Shown: positions 18,306 through 24,177 of the stretch, piece after piece | How the letters are laid out: each line of letters opens with the position of its first letter | Numbering within the stretch: position 1 is the stretch's first letter | Notes under the pieces: model-generated | Databases searched by the model: none | What the model was told of the DNA's origin: nothing | What the model saw: the letters and a program-made list of their open reading frames with translations, nothing else | Assembly: GCF_025024155.1 (NCBI RefSeq) | Contig: NW_026251875.1 | Coordinates: 1-24,177, forward strand | DNA length: 24,177 nucleotides | Source: Gamsiella multidivaricata | Lineage: Eukaryota; Mortierellomycota; Mortierellomycetes; Mortierellales; Mortierellaceae | Direction of reading: 5' to 3' | Translations under genes and position numbers: made by a program

Positions 18306-21300
18306 ATGTTTGACAGAGCTTTTTCATCACCGCGAAAGGCTCTCTTGCCACAAAAGGAGCTGGAACTCGCCAACTTTCACATGGAGAATGCGCGTAAAAC
18401 CAAGGATCGGGAACTTGCATTAGCGTTGTGCGACGATGCGGAGACTGCGTTATCCCGGATGAAAAGAGCTGCGAAAAAGATTCTTACAACTCCCTTGACC
18501 GTCGAGGATCAAGCCCTGCGCGATGGATTCGCTGGCGCCTGTCTCGAGCACGGCAACTTGTTGGAGAGCTTAGGATATAGTGAAATGGCACAGGTCAGCT
18601 ACAAGAGAGCAGAAAAATGGGGGTAAGTGACAGAATACCTGCTCTCTACTTGTTCGCATTAGCCCGGCTATATCGCCCATCGCACCTAACGCATCTCTCA
18701 ATTTTGTTGACTGTCCTCTGACTTTAACAGCCATGTGCGTCCTACAAAACATCCGGGTCCTGCAGTTTCATCTGTCACCGACAGCGCCCGCCGCGACATG
18801 GCACGGGTCTCTGAGGATATCTTTCCCGATGACATGCGTCTGCCCACCGTCAAGATCCCGTTGCCAGAGGCAGATGAGCGATTCTGCGATACTTTCCAGC
18901 TCGCCTACTGCCTTGGTCTTCTGCAAGTGACGCCGTCGCCCGAAGAGGTCTTTGAGCCAGCAGCAGGAAATTGGGTGAAATCCATAGAGAAGAATGCAGA
19001 GGAGAAGGAGAGGCTCAGGACGCTGGCGACAGATGTGATCCGGGCATTCACTCGTGATGAGCTCAAGGATGCCAATGCCGTCGCAGAAGTCGTGTGCCTG
19101 GCCCCAGTTCTTGAAAAGGAATGTTTCCACTCTCTACTCATGCTGTTTGTCGATGGCGTTGACAAGTCCAGTCTGCTGGATGTGCAGTTCCTCGAAGGAC
19201 TGGCGCAGTTGGTCCAAAGTGCTCCCGAGGGCTACCTCGACTCGGATGACCTAGCCACGATCCTGCGCAACCTCAACACCCGCTTACAAGATACTCACAC
19301 TCAGTCTTCAGATCACATCGGCCGTCTCACGCTCGCAGTGTCCAAAGTCCTGGATGCTATGGCCGATACCAAGGTCTCAGGCTTAAAGCGTGTAGAGCTA
19401 CACGAGCCACTCTCTGCCTATTTGAATGGACTACAAGGCAGCAGTGACCCTTACTTGGTGTACCAGGCTGCCTACGCATTCCAAGCGCTGCAGTGTGTCC
19501 CAGACAACGAATCACCCTGGCAAGCAACAATGCGGCGCACTGGAATTGTTTTGAAGGGCGTCTCGGGACTAGTTAGTGCTGTAAAAGGTCTGGACGTCAA
19601 CGGCTTCATCACAGGACTCGGTCATCTTCAGGAGGGACTGGGAGAAGTGATCCAGGTAGCGAAAATCGGTTACGAAGGCGTGAGCGCACTGGTCGAGAGT
19701 GGACAAGGACTGCTGGAATCTCTCAAAGTCGGTCTCAGCTTCAACCAGAAACGCGCCTGGTATACAGCTCTGCGCGGAGCAGACACACTGCTGCGGGACG
19801 GTCAACTTGCCAAGTTCAAGACCCTGGTCTGCGAAGCACCTTGCCGGCGTGATCTAGCATTTCAACTAGGAGTATGTCAGCGCCTAGGGGACCTTGCGGC
19901 CAATCCGCTGTGGGACATCGAGTCTCGCCAAGGTGCTGTTGCGTTTCTGGGCGAGATGTACCGAAATGATGCAGAGTGGGGTCAGCAAGCTCTCGTCAAG
20001 CAATGGATCCTTGACATTATTATGCAGTTGGCTTCGACATTTGGCTCAGCTATGCCAGGTATGTATGATGAACATGAACGGATACGTGAGAGGCTCTTGC
20101 CTTATTATGAGGTATGGAGTTCACCGCCTAGCAGGCACTAATAGCTATGCTATATTCTATTCTGGTCTATGCGATACATGGTGTAGTCGTCGAATCTTTG
20201 TTGCAAGAGCTGGAATCCAATGGCGATGAGACGAAAAGGGTTCTTTATCAGGACTGCCGAAAGGAAAATCGAAGCTTACATCCGCTGCAGGTCGCCTTGC
20301 CAACTGTCGCGTCCCCGTCATTGCTTGATCTTGTCCAGAACAAGCCCGATGTTGAAGCCGACCTGAGACGATTGAGAAAGCAACGATTGAAGGAGCGAGG
20401 CAAGGTCGTGTACATCCCCCCTCAAGCCAAGGCTAACCTGCAAGCGTCCGATGACAACTTGTTCGACTTGACAAAAGAAGTTGAAGCCTTCCTGAGCAGT
20501 GACCGTAAGGTGATGCTCCTGCTAGGCGATTCGGGTGGAGGCAAGTCGACCTTTAACCGGCAGCTCGAGTGCGACTTGTGGGATGCCTACAAGAAAAAGG
20601 AAGGCAGGATTCCGCTCTTTATCAGCTTGCCTGCAATCGACAAGCCAGAACAGGATCTGATTGCCAAGCATCTACGGAAGGCAGAGTTTACCGAGCCCCA
20701 GATCCGAGAGCTGAAGGACTACCGCAAATTCATCTTGATTTGTGATGGATATGACGAGAGCCAGCAGACACACAACCTGCACACGAGCAACCGACTGAAT
20801 CAGGAGGGAGGATGGAGGGCTCAGATGGTCATTAGCTGCCGCAGCGAGTACCTTGGGCTTGATTATCGGGATCGGTTCCGGCCAGCAGATGGCAATCACC
20901 AAGCAGAACCAGCGTTTCAAGAGGCGGTCATTGCGCCATTCTCTATGGATCAAATTCAAGAGTACATAAGGAAATATGTGTCCGCGACCAGACTGCTCTG
21001 GCAGGTGACGGACTACTTGAAGGCCCTGAATCTGATTCCCAGCCTGCAGGACCTGGTCAAGAACCCCTTTATGTTAACGCTGTCCTTGGAGGTACTGCCG
21101 CGCATGGTGGATCCAGGACAAGACCTCTCGGCCGTGCAGGTCACGCGAGTCGCATTGTATGACCAGTTTGTGGAGCAATGGTTGGAGCGAGGCAAGAAAC
21201 GGCTCGTTGAGAAGAAGGACTTGAGCTACCAAGAGAAGAAGATGTTTGAGAACTTGTCCGACGATGGTTTTGCACAGAACGGAGTTGCCTTTTTGAAAGC

Positions 21301-23719
21301 GTTAGCGGTAGCGATGTACGAGAAGCAAGCGGGCAATCCGGTGGTCGAGTACTCGCCCTTTCGCGATCAAGGGACATGGAAAGAAGATTTCTTTAGCCGG
21401 GAGAACGAGAAGCAGCAGCTCTTGCGTGAGGCGTGTCCTCTGACGCGCAGCGGGAATCAGTACCGGTTTATCCATAAATCGCTGTTGGAATACTGCTTGG
21501 CCCGAGCGGTATTTGAGCCGCGAGACGGAGAGAGTGCGAGCCGTGCGGCCTTACCTGAAGTCCTGCCACGCCGAGGGAGCGTCCATTCGGTCATGAGCTT
21601 TGAAAAGCAAGTTGATGCAGAGAAACCCATGGGAGCCATTGAACAGGCCGTGCTCGATTCACTCTTGGCGCGGGAAAGCTTTGTGGGCGAGCCGTCGATT
21701 CTGCAGTTTTTAGCAGAACGTGTCCAACAGGAACCTCTTTTCAAGCAGCAACTGCTCGCCACGATCGAATGCTCCAAAACCGACAAAGAGGTACGCAAGG
21801 CGGCAGCCAATGCGATCACGATATTGGTCAGAGCGGGGATGCCGTTTATCGGTGCAGATCTGAAAGGCATCCGGATCCCAGGAGCGGATCTGAGTGGGGG
21901 CCAATTCGATTCTGCTCAGCTACAAGGGGCAGATTTGAGAAAAGTCAAGCTTCGCAATATTTGGCTGCGTCAGGCCAATTTGAACGACGCACAGATGTCG
22001 GGTGTGCAGTTTGGGGAATGGCCGTATCTCTTAGAAGAAAGCAGCGTGCTTTCCTGCGCGTATTCGCCAGATGGGAAGTTCTGTGCAGTAGGTCTTGACG
22101 ACGGCACGATCAGCGTGTATGACACTTCGACTTGGACAAAAGCCCACACCTTGCGCGGTCATACCGACTTAGTTTGGAGCGTGGTGTATTCGCCCAGCGG
22201 CCAGCAGATCGCCTCGGGAAGTTGGGACAACACGGTGCGACTGTGGGATGCGCAAACCGGTGCACCTGGTCCCATCTTAAGCGGCCATACCGGTTATGTT
22301 ACGAGCGTGGTGTATTCGCCCAGCGGCCAGCAGATCGCCTCGGGAAGTTGGGACAACATGGTGCGACTGTGGGATGCGCAAACCGGTGCACCTGGTCCCA
22401 TCTTAAGCGGCCATACCTCCGCTGTTACGAGCGTGGTGTATTCTTCCAGCGGCCAGCAGATCGCCTCGGGAAGTGACGACAACACGGTGCGACTGTGGGA
22501 TGCGCAAACCGGTGCACCAGGCCCTATATTAAGCGGCCATACCTCCGCTGTTAACAGCGTGGTGTATTCTTCCAGCGGCCAGCAGATCGCCTCAGGCAGT
22601 AACGACAGCACGGTGCGACTGTGGGATGCGCAAACCGGTACACCCGGTCCCATCTTAAGCGGCCATACCTCCGATGTTAGGAGCGTGGTGTATTCGCCCA
22701 GCGGCCAGCAGATCGCCTCAGGAAGTATGGACTGCACGGTGCGACTGTGGGATGCGCAAACCGGTACACCCGGTCCCATCTTAAGCGGCCATACCTCCGA
22801 TGTTAGGAGCGTGGTGTATTCGCCCAGCGGCCAGCAGATCGCCTCGGGAAGTTGGGACAAGACGGTGCGACTGTGGGATGCACAAACCGGTGCACCCGGT
22901 CCCATCTTAAGCGGCCATACCTCCGATGTTAGGAGCGTGGTGTATTCACCCAGCGGCCACCAGATCGCCTCGGGAAGTTGGGACAAGACGGTGCGACTGT
23001 GGGATGCGCAAACCGGTGCACCAGGCCCTATATTAAGCGGCCATACCGGTTATGTTGTGAGCGTGGTGTATTCTCCCAGCGGCCAGCAGATCGCCTCGGG
23101 AAGTGACGACGAGACGGTGCGACTGTGGGATGCGCAAACCGGTGCACCTGGTCCCATCTTAAGCGGCTATACCTGGGCTGTTGCGAGCGTGGTGTATTCG
23201 CCCAGCGGCCAGCAGATCGCCTCGGGAAGTGACGACAACACAATGCGGCTATGGGATGTGAATTCGGGTCAATGTTTGGCAGTTGTTCAAGGTTTCCATG
23301 GACTAATCAGAAGCATCGTCTGGAGTGCTACTCTAAACGGCACCTATATCGCAACCGGCTGTTTCGATAAGTCTGTTCGCATGTGGCAGGTCATAGAAGA
23401 GGGGGGCCGCTGTCAGGTGCGCCTGCATTGGAGTTCGATACTTGACAGACTTACCGTGTTAAATACCTCTATCCAGAGCGTGCAAGGCTTAAGCAGGATA
23501 AACATGCGGCTATTAGAACAACGCGGCGCTGTGGGCGAGCCCATTCCGCCTTTGGGCTTCCGCGAGGCGAGCAAAAAGCTAATGACCATGGCGTCCATGG
23601 CGTATAAACTCAAGGTGCCGTCAAACCACAGTATGATGGATACCGCTGCCACGGCCGATTCTCCCGCTGTACAGTCAGCAAAGCCAGTCGACTCGGCAGA
23701 TGTCTTTTCGCTTGCTTGA
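18306..23719 (+). CDS. NLR-like receptor: helical N-terminus, NACHT NTPase, pentapeptide repeats, 11 WD40 blades (copy B, intact)
   Basis: Exons 18306-18622, 18731-20058 and 20187-23719; introns 18623-18730 (GTAAGT...CAG) and 20059-20186 (GTATGT...TAG, with a CTAAT branch-like site); 1725 aa. Residues 1 to about 545 are helical, TPR/ARM-like, with no known effector domain recognised. NACHT follows: Walker A GDSGGGKST at 662-670, Walker B with D735 and DGYDE, then VISCRSEYLG, and LTRSGNQYRFIHKSLLEY in the winged-helix part. Residues about 1104-1159 are pentapeptide repeats (GADLKGIRIPGADLSG, GADLRKV, QANLNDA). WD40 blades fill about 1167-1619, then a tail of about 105 residues. NACHT proteins of this build are signal-transducing NTPases that oligomerise when the repeats bind a ligand; in fungi several control non-self recognition and cell death. 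That role here is inference. Intron 2 is placed by phase and by comparison with copy A; reading through it meets a stop at 20139-20141. Confidence 0.88.
22163..23296 (+). repeat. nine 126-bp tandem units coding for near-identical WD40 blades
   Basis: Units start at 22163 and every 126 bp after it, to 23171; each codes 42 residues, framework VVYSPSGQQIASGS ... TVRLWDAQTGAPGP. The last unit diverges at its end (DVNSGQCLAVV). Units starting at 22793 and 22919 differ by only a handful of bases. Differences gather in two places: the three or four residues before the conserved S-VVYS (DLVW, GYVT, SAVT, SAVN, SDVR, GYVV, WAVA) and the residues after ASGS (WDN, DDN, NDS, MDC, WDK, DDE). Confidence 0.93.
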
Positions 23720-24177
23720 AAGGTGAAGGTGATGCAGATTGGAAGCTAGCAATGGTATCATGACTTTTTGTCATTGCCAGTCTTTTTGCGCATGAATTGC
23801 ACTTTCTAAAGACAATATACAGAGTAGTCTTTGTCCATGACAAGTTCACAAATTAAGAGTGGTAGTCAAGAGCACAAACTAAAGCACCCAATGGGTTTGA
23901 AAAACCAAAGAACAGGAGCGAAAGCGATAAACAATGAGGAGATCAAAGCTAGGGTATGGGGTATTGTTCGCCCGTAAATGTTGACCATGGCACCTCGCTG
24001 TCTTAAGTAATACGCGCAGGAGAAACATAGCTCTTCCGATTTTAAGCAATTCCCTCGCGAAGAGTATCGTCCCAACTTCCTTCACCGACCCTTGTCAATA
24101 TCACCAGCACCGTCGCTGCGACCAATATCAGTCTACAGCAACAACGCACTCGCCATACTGAAGCAAGAATTCAGTAA
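23720..24177. other. 3' flank of NLR copy B
   Basis: It aligns with 16240-16670 to the last base. It includes the first nine codons after the B stop, which correspond to translated C-terminal codons in copy A. A minus-strand open frame at 23866-24075 has no family resemblance and is not called. Confidence 0.55.

Larger units (their letters stand above)
17181..24177. repeat. segmental duplication unit B (contains intact NLR gene; runs to window end)
   Basis: At least 7.0 kb, matching unit A from the 5' flank through the gene into the 3' flank. The match is still running at the last base of the window, so the true end, and whether further units follow, cannot be seen. Confidence 0.9.

Noticed and set aside
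20059..20141. Reading exon 2 of NLR copy B through GTATGT up to YYEV
   Set aside because: That path ends at a stop (20139-20141), and the possible later donor at 20112 is out of phase with usable acceptors; the intron 20059-20186 keeps the phase.
20147..20186. ATG 20147 as the start of a separate NACHT-WD40 gene
   Set aside because: It lies in a canonical intron whose removal joins the NACHT frame to the upstream exons; the same layout is seen in copy A.
22132..22986. Regular 126-bp repeats that could be taken for a CRISPR-like or satellite array, and long open frames on both strands through them
   Set aside because: The repeats are in frame with the NLR gene and code WD40 blades; the other-frame and minus-strand ORFs exist only because the unit length is a multiple of three.

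Overview
The window looks like nuclear DNA of a filamentous fungus, most likely an early-diverging one of the Mortierella type. This is inference: genes carry several short spliceosomal introns (about 80-140 bp, one of 399 bp), leaders are pyrimidine-rich, the housekeeping proteins have fungal-type forms, and large NACHT / pentapeptide / WD40 proteins of the kind at the right end are familiar from Mortierella genomes.

Left third (1-7330), five compact housekeeping or surface genes: the 5' end of a MAK21/NOC1 ribosome-assembly gene (minus, runs off the left edge); mitochondrial ribosomal protein mL41 (plus, three exons) sharing a 246-bp divergent promoter with it; ATP synthase subunit d (plus, three exons, 174 aa); a C2-domain protein with Pro- and Asn-rich tail (minus, four exons, one GC-AG intron); and a secreted, probably GPI-anchored protein (plus, four exons) behind a TATA box. 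Exon joins were worked out by reading frame and protein continuity.

Middle (7421-10570), mobile DNA: a pogo/Tigger-like DNA transposon with long terminal inverted repeats and a transposase keeping its D-D-D triad but with an amber codon in its tail; joined to it through a shared hairpin is a short non-autonomous foldback element with the same ends; next comes a decayed fragment of a second, IS630/Tc1-like (DDE_3) transposase.

Right half (about 10613-24177), a tandem segmental duplication of about 6-7 kb. Each unit carries a conserved 5' flank, one NLR-like gene (helical N-terminal region, NACHT NTPase, pentapeptide repeats, WD40 repeats) and a conserved 3' flank. The downstream copy B is intact (1725 aa, 11 WD40 blades). 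The upstream copy A is a pseudogene with five indels and one nonsense codon and only 4 blades. Copy B's blades are nearly identical 126-bp units that differ mainly at a few clustered positions, the pattern known from fungal incompatibility NLRs (HET-D/HET-E/NWD type). Long stretches of the NACHT region are identical between the copies while the N-terminal exon differs at about a quarter of residues, which suggests recent gene conversion. The best candidate for an undescribed system is this NLR locus: a recognition-type receptor with an unassigned N-terminal domain and a pentapeptide-repeat connector, in an expanding and decaying tandem array beside transposons.
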